Assembly: GCA_016781705.1 (NCBI GenBank)
Contig: JADDPV010000119.1
Span: 4,555-13,996, forward strand
Source of the DNA: Rubrobacter sp.
GTDB lineage: Bacteria > Actinomycetota > Rubrobacteria > Rubrobacterales > Rubrobacteraceae
Length of the DNA: 9,442 nt
Direction of reading: 5' to 3'
Position 1 is the stretch's first letter; each line of letters opens with the position of its first letter. Positions 1 to 5,635 of this stretch are shown in pieces. Below the pieces are notes generated by a model. It was not told the origin of the DNA. It did not search any database and saw nothing but the letters and a program-made list of their open reading frames with translations. A program made the position numbers and the translations under genes.

Positions 1-464
1 TACTCAAGGACGCGCGCGTCGGGATCGGGGGCCTGGGCGCCCTCTTTCTCGTCTACGCCCCGACCCTCACCGCGCTCGCCGCACTCGCGGGCGCCACGCC
101 CGCGGACGCGGCCCTGGCGCTCCTCGCCGGCGAGGTCGCCGCCCGCTCCGCGATGCTCCTCCTGCTCGCCTTCGGCCGACCGGCCGAAGAAGCTTCCTCC
201 GCCGCGCCCTTCGTCCGATCTCTCGATGCCGCCAGGGGCCGGAGGCTCGTCGCGCTCGCACTCGCGTTTGCGCTACCGCCGCTCGTCGCGCTGCCGCTCG
301 GCCTTTCCGCCCTCCCGGCGGCCCTCCTCGCGGCGCCCGCCGTCTCGTTTCTCGCGCTCCGGACGGCGAATGTGGCCTTCGGCGGCATCGGCGGCGACGT
401 AGCGGGGGCCGCTGGCGAACTTGCCCGGATGGTGCTCCTCGTGGCGCTCTCGGGCCTGCTCTGA
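1..464 (+). CDS. cobS: Adenosylcobinamide-GDP ribazoletransferase (cobalamin synthase) CobS, C-terminal part
   Basis: This frame is open from the left edge (first full codon at 3) to a TGA at 462-464, giving about 153 residues of a protein usually near 250. CobS is an integral membrane enzyme that joins adenosylcobinamide-GDP to alpha-ribazole (phosphate) in the last steps of the cobalamin nucleotide loop. The visible part starts with KDARVGIGGLGALFL, matching the conserved D-x-R-x-G segment after the family's N-terminal acidic active-site region, which lies outside the window. It continues with alternating hydrophobic Ala/Leu helices and ends with GGIGGDVAGAAGEL followed by a last helix; GG-x-x-GD-x-x-GA-x-x-E is the C-terminal signature of CobS. 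The gene is cut by the window edge, not broken. Other cobalamin genes would be expected to its left. It converges on the next gene with 59 bp between stop codons. Confidence 0.88.
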   Translation, partial: LKDARVGIGGLGALFLVYAPTLTALAALAGATPADAALALLAGEVAARSAMLLLLAFGRPAEEASSAAPFVRSLDAARGRRLVALALAFALPPLVALPLGLSALPAALLAAPAVSFLALRTANVAFGGIGGDVAGAAGELARMVLLVALSGLL

Positions 465-499
465 GGGCGGAAAAAGTGGCCAGCTCCGAAAAGCCGACC

Positions 500-520
500 G
501 CTAAAGGCTAACAGCTAACT
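500..520 (+). repeat. Three tandem GCTAA-type heptamers between convergent genes
   Basis: Three consecutive 7-mers, GCTAAAG, GCTAACA and GCTAACT, fill most of the 59-bp gap between the cobS stop and the stop of the hydrolase gene on the other strand. They follow GCCGACC. The AAAGGCTAAC stretch resembles AAAGGCTGAC in the repeat element at 2595-2726, so both may belong to one family of short intergenic repeats. The resemblance is short and could be chance. Confidence 0.35.
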
Positions 521-523
521 ACT

Positions 524-1255
524 CTAGCTCGCCAGGTCGTCGCCGGGCTGCATGACGTGGACCGTCGCGCCGGGGGCGATGTCGTTCAGACGCTTCTGAA
601 AATCCTCCGGGGTGCCGGTGAAGATCGGCAAGACCTCCGGACTGTAGTGGATCGGGACTACGTGGTTCACGCCCAGTAGCCGGGTGGCGTGGGCGGCCTC
701 GAGGGGACCCATGACGAGCCGGTCGCCGATGGGCAGCATGGCGAGGTTCGGGTTGTAGAGCTCGCCGATGAGCTGCATGTCCCCGAACAGGCAGGTGTCC
801 CCGGCGTGGTAGAGCCTGAAGCCGCTCTCGAACTCCAGCACGTAACCCATCGGCTCGCCGCCGTAGATCAAGCTCCCGTTTTCCGTCTGGATGGAGGAGG
901 AATGGAAGGCGTTGGTCGCCGTGACCTTGATGCCCCCGATCTGGGCCGTGCCGCCCTTCTGGAGCGGCTGCGCGTTCTCCACGCCCTGGCCCTGCAGGTA
1001 GGACATGATCTCGAAGTTCGAAATTACCGTGGCGCCGGTCTCCTTCGCCAGCGGTATAGTGTCCCCGAAGTGGTCGAAGTGACCGTGCGTGAGCAGTATC
1101 GTGTCTAGCTCGTCGACCTGCTTGAGCTCCTCTGGCGTCTGAGGATTACCCGATAGGAACGGGTCTATGATGATCTGCTCGCCCCCGGCCGTGGCGATCC
1201 TGAACGTCGCGTGCCCGAGGTAGGTGATCCTGGTCCCGCCCAACATCTCTTGCAC
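524..1255 (-). CDS. UPF0173 family metal-dependent hydrolase (metallo-beta-lactamase fold)
   Basis: This is a cytoplasmic MBL-fold hydrolase whose substrate is not known for the family. The 243-residue protein has the metal-binding signature THGHFDHFGD, with H57, H59, D61 and H62. Further likely ligands are H118 in AFHSSS, H150 and D153 in YHAGDT, and H203 in PIHYSP. The stretch from MGPLEAAHATRLLGVNHVVPIHY (quoted loosely) and the start GTRITYLGHATFRI are typical of UPF0173 (YtkL-like) proteins of about 226-245 residues. I chose the GTG at 1253-1255 because GGAGG lies 6 nt upstream. An ATG three codons in, at 1244-1246, lacks a comparable SD. The frame stays open to 1579, but the extra 108 residues are rich in Arg/Ser/Pro and match nothing I know in the family. 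The DUF3224 gene lies 286 bp upstream on the same strand. Confidence 0.9.
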   Translation of the reverse strand: MQEMLGGTRITYLGHATFRIATAGGEQIIIDPFLSGNPQTPEELKQVDELDTILLTHGHFDHFGDTIPLAKETGATVISNFEIMSYLQGQGVENAQPLQKGGTAQIGGIKVTATNAFHSSSIQTENGSLIYGGEPMGYVLEFESGFRLYHAGDTCLFGDMQLIGELYNPNLAMLPIGDRLVMGPLEAAHATRLLGVNHVVPIHYSPEVLPIFTGTPEDFQKRLNDIAPGATVHVMQPGDDLAS

Positions 1256-1541
1256 GGTTTGCCTCCATCCGTCGTTGCCGAAGCGTACACACGAAACACT
1301 TGAGCGTATACCCCGCCGTAATCCTGGAGAAACTGCGTCCCGGATCGGAGCACCCTCCGCTCGCCGCGTCCCGAAGCGGATCGCCGGGAGCAGCACCAGG
1401 CTTGGTAAGGAGACGAACGGCCGCAGGTACTCCCCGGACCTCGCCGAAAACCATCGGGCGTACGGCTGGAGCCAATCTGCTGGGAAAAGCGGTTGGGAAC
1501 GGACGTCCGGAGCGTGGGGGGTGGTGGCCCGAAAGAGGGGA
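1256..1541 (-). other. 286-bp intergenic region upstream of the UPF0173 gene
   Basis: I see no convincing gene here. The minus-strand frame of the downstream hydrolase stays open through it, but its translation is low-complexity and unlike the family. A weak -10-like TATACG on the minus strand (1305-1310) could give a transcript start about 45 nt before the GTG. No good -35 accompanies it, so the hydrolase may have its own weak promoter or be read through from the DUF3224 gene. Confidence 0.3.
1262..1266 (-). promoter_or_regulatory. Shine-Dalgarno site that fixes the GTG start of the UPF0173 gene
   Basis: On the minus strand GGAGG sits 6 nt before the GTG at 1253-1255. This is a near-ideal ribosome-binding site. 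It argues against the much longer open frame that begins at 1579. Confidence 0.7.
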
Positions 1542-1940
1542 TTACTCGAAATCGTAGTCGAGCGCGAAGGAGTGTCCACCCTCCGGCTCGACGCCGATCC
1601 GCGCCTCGCCGCGCAGGCCGCGCAACTCGCCGGTCCCGGAGTCCGGCACCACGCTCAACGAGGCCGCCCCCTCGCCGCGCTGCATCGTCGCGCTGTGGTG
1701 GAGTAAGAAGCTTCCGGAGCGGCCGTGGACGCGGCCAATGACGCGCTCGAAGCCCGCGTAGGCGGACGAGCCCTCCCCCGCGGCGTAGGCCATGAGCAGC
1801 TCGGTGGTGCTCTCGCCCTCGACGTCGCCGCGGAAGGTCTTGCTCACCCGCGTGCGGGTCAGCTTCGCCCCCTCCCGCTCGTCGTAGGGCTTCTCGTCCC
1901 AGGCTTCGATCTCGAACGTACCCGTCGCGCGAGTGCCCAT
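1542..1940 (-). CDS. DUF3224 domain-containing protein
   Basis: This 132-residue soluble protein is a full-length match in pattern to DUF3224. It has an N-terminal G-T-F-E-I-E-x-W-x-E-K-P-Y strand, then KTFRGDVEGES at about residues 34-44. YAGFERVIGRVHGRSGSF follows at about 61-78, then the family hallmark VVPDSGTGELRGLRGE near 97-112, and finally a beta strand HSFALDYDFE. The family forms a small beta-barrel; its molecular role is unknown and no catalytic residues can be assigned. There is no signal peptide or membrane segment. The ATG at 1940 is supported by GAGGAGG at 1946-1952 on the minus strand, 5 nt upstream. It is divergent from the YdcZ-type gene and precedes the UPF0173 hydrolase on the same strand, but the 286-bp gap makes co-transcription uncertain. 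Confidence 0.88.
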   Translation of the reverse strand: MGTRATGTFEIEAWDEKPYDEREGAKLTRTRVSKTFRGDVEGESTTELLMAYAAGEGSSAYAGFERVIGRVHGRSGSFLLHHSATMQRGEGAASLSVVPDSGTGELRGLRGEARIGVEPEGGHSFALDYDFE

Positions 1941-2170
1941 CCCCGCCTCCTCGTCCTCGTCGCGTCCCGGCGTACCATAAGTCTACGGCGCTCGCCGCTC
2001 ATTCCCAAGTAGGAAGATCGAGGAGTGTGGTGCGCCCGAAGGGACGGCAGGAGGGCGACGATGGTCGCTCCGCCGAACCGATAACGCACGTGCGCCGGGG
2101 GTTCGCGTTTTTTGGTATCGTAGGGTCACGGGCTCTAGCAGCCCACACCGGGACCTGTTAGGGGGAGCGT
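1941..2170. other. Divergent intergenic region between the DUF3224 and YdcZ-type genes
   Basis: This 230-bp region must hold promoters for both flanking genes. The best -10-like hexamers I can see are TATGGT on the minus strand (1974-1979) and TATCGT on the plus strand (2116-2121). Neither has a convincing -35. I see no operator palindrome, terminator or hidden gene. Confidence 0.3.
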
Positions 2171-2596
2171 TTGAAGCTGGCGGTTTTTCTGGCGGTTCTG
2201 GCCGGGGTGGCGGTGGCGCTCCAGGTCAGCTTCACCTCCGCGTCCCAGAGGGCCCTGGGCCCTTTCGTGCTCGTGGCCCTGTCGGGCCTGACGACCGGCC
2301 TCGTCGCGCTCGTCGGCGTTCCCTTCGTCCGCGCTCCGGACCTCTCCGGCTGGGAGGTCGTGTACGCCGTCCTGTCGGGCGTCCTGGGAGCTTTCATCGT
2401 CGCGGCGATAGCTTATGCTGCGGACCTGGGCGGGGTGGCGCGGGCGCTCTCGCTGGTCATCGCCTCGCAGTTGCTCGCGAGCTTGCTCCTCGACTACCTC
2501 GGCGTCTTTGGCGCGGGAGCCGAGGGGTTGACCACGCTCCGGGTGCTGGGGGTCGCCCTGATCCTGGCCGGCGGTGTGCTGGTGATGAAATATTAG
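2171..2596 (+). CDS. YdcZ-type DMT family membrane protein (DMT_YdcZ, formerly DUF606)
   Basis: This 141-residue integral membrane protein has five predicted helices at roughly residues 3-21, 29-53, 62-87, 91-113 and 120-139. It has the YdcZ-family pattern: LQVSFTSASQRALGP after helix 1, LSGLTTGLVAL in helix 2, AYAADLGGVARALSLVIASQL leading into helix 4, and a final Leu/Val/Gly helix. The family belongs to the drug/metabolite transporter superfamily. At half the size of ordinary ten-helix EamA transporters, it probably works as a dimer. The substrate cannot be read from sequence. The start is a TTG preceded by GGGGGAG (2161-2167), an adequate but closely spaced SD; an in-frame TAG at 2159-2161 excludes much of a longer form. 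Its stop overlaps the edge of the inverted-repeat element at 2595-2722. Confidence 0.82.
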   Translation: MKLAVFLAVLAGVAVALQVSFTSASQRALGPFVLVALSGLTTGLVALVGVPFVRAPDLSGWEVVYAVLSGVLGAFIVAAIAYAADLGGVARALSLVIASQLLASLLLDYLGVFGAGAEGLTTLRVLGVALILAGGVLVMKY

Positions 2597-2722
2597 TCTT
2601 TCGGTCTGTCAAGCCTTTGGCCTGTCAGGACGCCTCCGCCGATCGCGGTTTGCCGGTAAGACAGCCGTGAGTTGTAAGCCGAGATACCTGCCGAAAGACT
2701 GACCGACCGAAAGGCTGACCGA
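2595..2722. repeat. Inverted-repeat (REPIN-like) element with tandem 16-mers
   Basis: The right arm has two tandem 16-mers, CCGAAAGACTGACCGA (2691-2706) and CCGAAAGGCTGACCGA (2707-2722), differing at one base. The left arm carries the same kind of alternating units in reverse orientation. The reverse complement of 2595-2620 matches 2691-2716 at 20 of 26 positions, including a perfect 10-bp pair (2595-2604 with 2691-2700). The 70-bp interior shows no such repetition. The pair could fold into a long stem-loop and fills nearly the whole gap between the YdcZ stop and the GH15 start. Two inverted short repeats around a spacer is the architecture of REP doublets; whether it is multicopy cannot be seen here. 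Confidence 0.6.
2650..2678 (+). promoter_or_regulatory. Weak candidate promoter for the GH15 gene
   Basis: TTGCCG (2650-2655), a 17-nt spacer and TGTAAG (2673-2678) match the sigma-70-type consensus at 4 of 6 positions in each box. The start point would fall near 2685, inside the repeat element's interior, and the second arm of the element would form the 5' leader. This rests on spacing and partial consensus only. Confidence 0.22.
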
Positions 2723-2726
2723 CCAG

Positions 2727-4523
2727 ATGAGCTTTCTCCCCATCGAAGACCATGGCGTCATCGGCGACCTGCACACCGCGGCGCTGGTCGGCACGGACGG
2801 GACGATAGACTGGCTGTGCCTACCCGCCTTCGACTCCCCTAGCGTGTTCTGCTCCATCCTCGACGACGCGTTGGGCGGGCACTTCAGGCTCGCACCCACG
2901 AACCCCGCCCGCTCCCAGCAGTTGTACCTGCCGGACTCGAACGTCCTCCTCACCCGCTTCCTCTCGCCCGCGGGGGTAGCGGAGGTTCTGGACTTTATGC
3001 CCATACGTGAGGGCGAAGGAGACCGCCCCCGCCTGGTGAGGAACGTCCGGGTCGTCCGGGGCCGCCTCTCCTTCGAGATGGAGTGCCGCCCCGCCTTCGA
3101 TTACGCTCGCGCGAGCCACTCGGTCTTCATCGGTGAGGCCGGCGCGGTCTTGGAGGGACCGGAGGCGAGCCTGGGTCTCCATTCGGAGGTGCAGCTGCAG
3201 CGGGGACCGAAGGGGGCGGTGCGGGCCGGTTTCTCGCTCGGGGTGGGGGAGGGGGCGACGTTCGTTCTGGCGGGGCTGGACGGCGAAGCCGGGGAGGGGG
3301 TGGAGGAGGCGCGTGGAGGTCGATCGTTCGAGGAGTTGTTGAACCGGACGTTGGGCTATTGGCGGCGCTGGATCTCCGGGTGTACCTACGACGGGCGCTG
3401 GCGCGAGATCGTGTGGCGCAGCGCCCTTGCCCTCAAGCTCATGGTCTACGACCCGACCGGCGCCCTGGTCGCCGCGCCCACGATGGGCCTCCCCGAATGG
3501 GTCGGCGGCCCTCGCAACTGGGACTACCGCTACACCTGGCTGCGCGACGCCGCCTTCACGCTCTACGCTCTCATCTCCGTCGGCTTCGATGACGAGGCCA
3601 AGGCCTTCATGGGCTGGCTCAAGGATCGCTGCCAGGCGGACATCGACGGCTTGCTCCAGCCCCTCTACGGCATAGACGGCCGCTCGAAGATAGAGGAGAC
3701 CGAGCTCTCGCACCTCTCCGGGTACAGGGGATCACGCCCGGTGCGGCTCGGCAACGCGGCGTATACGCAGGTCCAGCTCGACCTCTACGGGGCCGTGCTC
3801 GACGCGGCGTATCTGTACAACAAGCGGGGCGCGCCACTCGACTACGACCTGTGGCAGAACCTGCGCAAAATCCTCGACTGGCTCTCGGAGAACTGGCGCA
3901 GGGAGGACGAGGGGATCTGGGAGGTCAGGGGTGGCGGTGGCCAGTTCGTCTCCTCCAAGCTCATGTGCTGGGTCGCCCTGGAGAGGGCCGGCAGGATCTC
4001 GCGCCAGCGCGGCCTGCCCGGCGGAGAAGGCCGTTGGACCGTCGAGCGCGACAGGATCTACCAGGAGATCATGCAAAAGGGCTGGAACCCCGAGAGACGT
4101 AGCTTCACCCAGACCTACGGCGGCAACGCCCTGGACGCCTCCCTCCTCCTGATGCCGCTAGTCAAGTTCGTCGGCCCCACGGACCCGCGCTGGCTGGCGA
4201 CGCTGGAGCGCATCGAGGAGGAGCTGGTCTACGACACCCTGGTCAACCGCTACGACGTTGAGGACGCCGCCCCGGATGGCCTGACCGGCGCAGAGGGCTC
4301 GTTCAGCATGTGCTCGTTCTGGCTCGTCGAGTGCCTGACGCAGGCCGGGCGCCTCGACGAGGCCCGCCTCGCTCTCGAGAAGATGTTCTCCTACGCCAAC
4401 CACCTGGGGCTCTACGCCGAGGAGGTCGGCCCCTCCGGTGAGGCGTTGGGCAACTTCCCCCAGGCTTTCACCCATCTCGCCCTCATCAGCGCCGCCGTCC
4501 ACCTCGACCGGGCCTTGGGCTGA
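2727..4523 (+). CDS. Glycoside hydrolase family 15 protein (glucoamylase/trehalase type)
   Basis: This 598-residue cytoplasmic protein has no signal peptide. The N-terminal beta-sandwich domain (about 1-220) opens with the classic PIEDHGVIGDLHTAALVG, then GTIDWLCLPAFDSPSVF. The (alpha/alpha)6 GH15 barrel follows (about 225-595). Diagnostic stretches are GPRNWDYRYTWLRDAAFTL from residue 261, EDEGIWEVRGGGGQFVSSKLMCW, and the C-terminal AEEVGPSGEALGNFPQAFTHLAL. By analogy with fungal glucoamylase, E399 in IWE is the likely general acid, and E565 (or E566) in AEE the general base. Family members hydrolyse terminal alpha-glucosidic bonds in starch-like glucans; some actinobacterial relatives are trehalases, so the substrate is uncertain. 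The ATG at 2727 fits the family's usual N-terminus but has no SD: the upstream bases are the tandem repeat. No trehalose or glycogen genes are adjacent. Confidence 0.9.
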   Translation: MSFLPIEDHGVIGDLHTAALVGTDGTIDWLCLPAFDSPSVFCSILDDALGGHFRLAPTNPARSQQLYLPDSNVLLTRFLSPAGVAEVLDFMPIREGEGDRPRLVRNVRVVRGRLSFEMECRPAFDYARASHSVFIGEAGAVLEGPEASLGLHSEVQLQRGPKGAVRAGFSLGVGEGATFVLAGLDGEAGEGVEEARGGRSFEELLNRTLGYWRRWISGCTYDGRWREIVWRSALALKLMVYDPTGALVAAPTMGLPEWVGGPRNWDYRYTWLRDAAFTLYALISVGFDDEAKAFMGWLKDRCQADIDGLLQPLYGIDGRSKIEETELSHLSGYRGSRPVRLGNAAYTQVQLDLYGAVLDAAYLYNKRGAPLDYDLWQNLRKILDWLSENWRREDEGIWEVRGGGGQFVSSKLMCWVALERAGRISRQRGLPGGEGRWTVERDRIYQEIMQKGWNPERRSFTQTYGGNALDASLLLMPLVKFVGPTDPRWLATLERIEEELVYDTLVNRYDVEDAAPDGLTGAEGSFSMCSFWLVECLTQAGRLDEARLALEKMFSYANHLGLYAEEVGPSGEALGNFPQAFTHLALISAAVHLDRALG

Positions 4524-4538
4524 AGGCTCTTCAGCATC

Positions 4539-4560
4539 AAACCGGCGGTTTGCCAAACCG
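4539..4560 (+). terminator. Two overlapping short hairpins after the GH15 gene
   Basis: The sequence reads AAACC-GGC-GGTTT-GCC-AAACCG. The middle arm can pair with either the left arm (4539-4543 with 4547-4551) or the right arm (4546-4551 with 4555-4560), giving mutually exclusive 5-6 bp stems 16 nt past the stop. There is no T-run, so intrinsic termination is doubtful. It may only stabilise the 3' end. Confidence 0.25.
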
Positions 4561-4627
4561 TTACCCCTCCTGCTTGCGGACGCCGCCCGGGCTTGCTACG
4601 GTGCCCCTACAGCAGTATTCGTAAAGG

Positions 4628-4725
4628 TTGAGCCTGACTGTTGAAAATGGTTGGCGGAGGGGATTGTAGGAACGTAGGCCCGCTCGGGGTGAAGAGGTAA
4701 GCCCTCTACCGAACCTGGGGCTCAA
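4628..4725 (+). other. Possible structured RNA or leader upstream of the orphan membrane-protein gene
   Basis: Most of the 264-bp gap 4524-4787 is unassigned. TTGAGCC (4628-4634) is complementary to GGCTCAA (4719-4725), which would close a domain of about 98 nt. Inside it, AGAGG (4693-4697) pairs with CCTCT (4703-4707) over a 5-nt loop. That stem is extended by GGT/ACC (4688-4690 with 4708-4710) across a 2-nt bulge, then possibly by 4684-4685 with 4711-4712. I recognise no known riboswitch class, tRNA or small RNA. The region could be a regulatory leader, a small RNA or a non-functional fold. Confidence 0.25.
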
Positions 4726-4787
4726 TACTAACGCACACACCGCTGTATTAATTGCAAAGCAAGATACTATCAGGGGGTGACGGCGAG

Positions 4788-5399
4788 ATGAGTGGATGGT
4801 CAATCACCCTGATAGTGGTGGGCTCGCTGAGTCTTGGGTTTTGCTTGGTTTACGTTGCACGGTACTTCCTGGTTAGGAAATGGAAGCGGCTCCACGGTGA
4901 GCTGGCAGGCGTCATCGACGGTAAGACCAAGGCCGGCAGATTCTTCGGCGCCCCCAAGCTGATCGGCACCTATAACGGCGTGCCCGTTGAGCTAAAAGTT
5001 CTCTCCAAAGAGGACGTGTCCAACGCGTATAAGGGAAACGCTCGCATATTGACCATGATCCCGGGCGGAAGTGGCAAGGACTGGGTTGCCTATTATGGCG
5101 CCAAGAAAACGTTGGCCCGCAACTTGCTGAACCTGTCAGGAGGCCCCAAGTCCTGGCGTATCGACACCGAAGACGAGGTCCTCAAGCGGCGGCTGATTGA
5201 TGCGGGTGTAATCGCGACCTTGCAAAGTTGGCCGGATCATCCCTTGATAGATTACAAGGCGAAGGAAGGATCGCTCAGCTACGTAACTCTGGTCAAAGAC
5301 CACGATTTCTATTCCCTTCCCAGTCCCGACCAATTCAAGACCCAACTCGCCCTGCTCGCCGACCTGTCGGAGATAAACAAGCGGGTAAACGCGGGATGA
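4788..5399 (+). CDS. Unrecognised membrane-anchored protein with one N-terminal transmembrane helix
   Basis: This 203-residue protein belongs to no family I recognise. Residues about 5-29 form one hydrophobic helix followed by RKWKR, so by the positive-inside rule the remaining 170 residues should be cytoplasmic. The soluble part holds KAGRFFGAPKLIGTYNGVPVEL (about 45-67), suggesting a beta-rich start, and ends in a helical segment rich in Leu and Lys. There are no obvious catalytic or metal-binding clusters. The ATG at 4788 is backed by GGGGGTGA (4773-4780), 7 nt upstream. A TTG 36 nt earlier is in frame but lacks an SD. Base composition differs clearly from the neighbours: many A/T third positions (att, aaa, tat, ttg codons) and a generally less GC-rich sequence. 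This suggests transfer or a lineage-specific gene. Flanking non-coding gaps of 264 and 236 bp make it a single-gene unit. Confidence 0.75.
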   Translation: MSGWSITLIVVGSLSLGFCLVYVARYFLVRKWKRLHGELAGVIDGKTKAGRFFGAPKLIGTYNGVPVELKVLSKEDVSNAYKGNARILTMIPGGSGKDWVAYYGAKKTLARNLLNLSGGPKSWRIDTEDEVLKRRLIDAGVIATLQSWPDHPLIDYKAKEGSLSYVTLVKDHDFYSLPSPDQFKTQLALLADLSEINKRVNAG

Positions 5400-5424
5400 T
5401 CCTCCGTCCGTGCAAAGGCCCACG

Positions 5425-5438
5425 AGCGCGCGCTTTTT
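5425..5438 (+). terminator. Possible weak intrinsic terminator after the orphan gene
   Basis: The self-complementary AGCGCGCGCT (5425-5434) runs directly into TTTTT. This gives a short GC stem followed by a T-run about 25 nt after the stop codon at 5399. The stem is only 3-4 bp if a normal loop is allowed, so efficiency would be low. Confidence 0.3.
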
Positions 5439-5461
5439 CTCGATTTCCCAAGCGTTGTGCG

Positions 5462-5625
5462 TAGCCGGTCGGCTCGCCGGCGGATCGTGGTCCGTTGCTC
5501 CGTGGCACTTCACAGGCTACTCTCCGAAGATCCCCTTCGAGATCCGCTACGCCTAACGCGACCGGACGGACAAGGCTTGAGCGGAGGGCTGAGGGGCCGA
5601 CGAGCCGCGAGGTGCCGACCGGCTA
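5462..5625. repeat. 12-bp perfect inverted repeat flanking 140 bp upstream of ftcD
   Basis: TAGCCGGTCGGC at 5462-5473 is repeated as its exact reverse complement, GCCGACCGGCTA, at 5614-5625. Each copy contains a small palindrome (GCCG-2 nt-CGGC). The right copy overlaps the first two bases of the -10-like TAGAAT, so the pair could be operator sites or the ends of a small element. The bases between carry no coding frame that I trust. Confidence 0.35.
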
Positions 5626-5635
5626 GAATAGAGCC
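5624..5635 (+). promoter_or_regulatory. -10 box positioned for a leaderless ftcD transcript
   Basis: TAGAAT (5624-5629) matches the TATAAT consensus at 5 of 6 bases and ends 6 nt before the ATG at 5636. Transcription would therefore begin at, or within a base of, the start codon. No SD is present: the only purine stretch, AGAG, lies 2 nt from the ATG. Leaderless genes with a TANNNT box at this spacing are common in actinobacteria. I see no clear -35. Confidence 0.45.

Noticed and set aside
1224..1706. 160-codon plus-strand frame across the UPF0173 upstream region
   Set aside because: It overlaps the DUF3224 gene antisense. Its residues are Arg/Pro-rich and unstructured, and no SD was noted.
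2820..3713. 297-codon open frame antisense to the GH15 gene
   Set aside because: It is a shadow of a GC-rich gene. Its translation has no domain-like pattern, while the plus-strand frame carries clear GH15 motifs throughout.
4655..4735. Possible tRNA-like sequence in the gap before the orphan gene
   Set aside because: I could not form a cloverleaf. There is no GGTTCGAATCC-like T-arm and no plausible acceptor stem, so only a generic stem-loop is reported.
4752..4787. TTG start 12 codons upstream for the orphan membrane protein
   Set aside because: It has no SD, whereas the ATG at 4788 has GGGGGTGA at good spacing and places the membrane helix right at the N-terminus.
4561..4803. 80-codon minus-strand frame in the 4524-4787 gap
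   Set aside because: No recognisable pattern or convincing SD. It overlaps the SD and start of the well-supported plus-strand gene.
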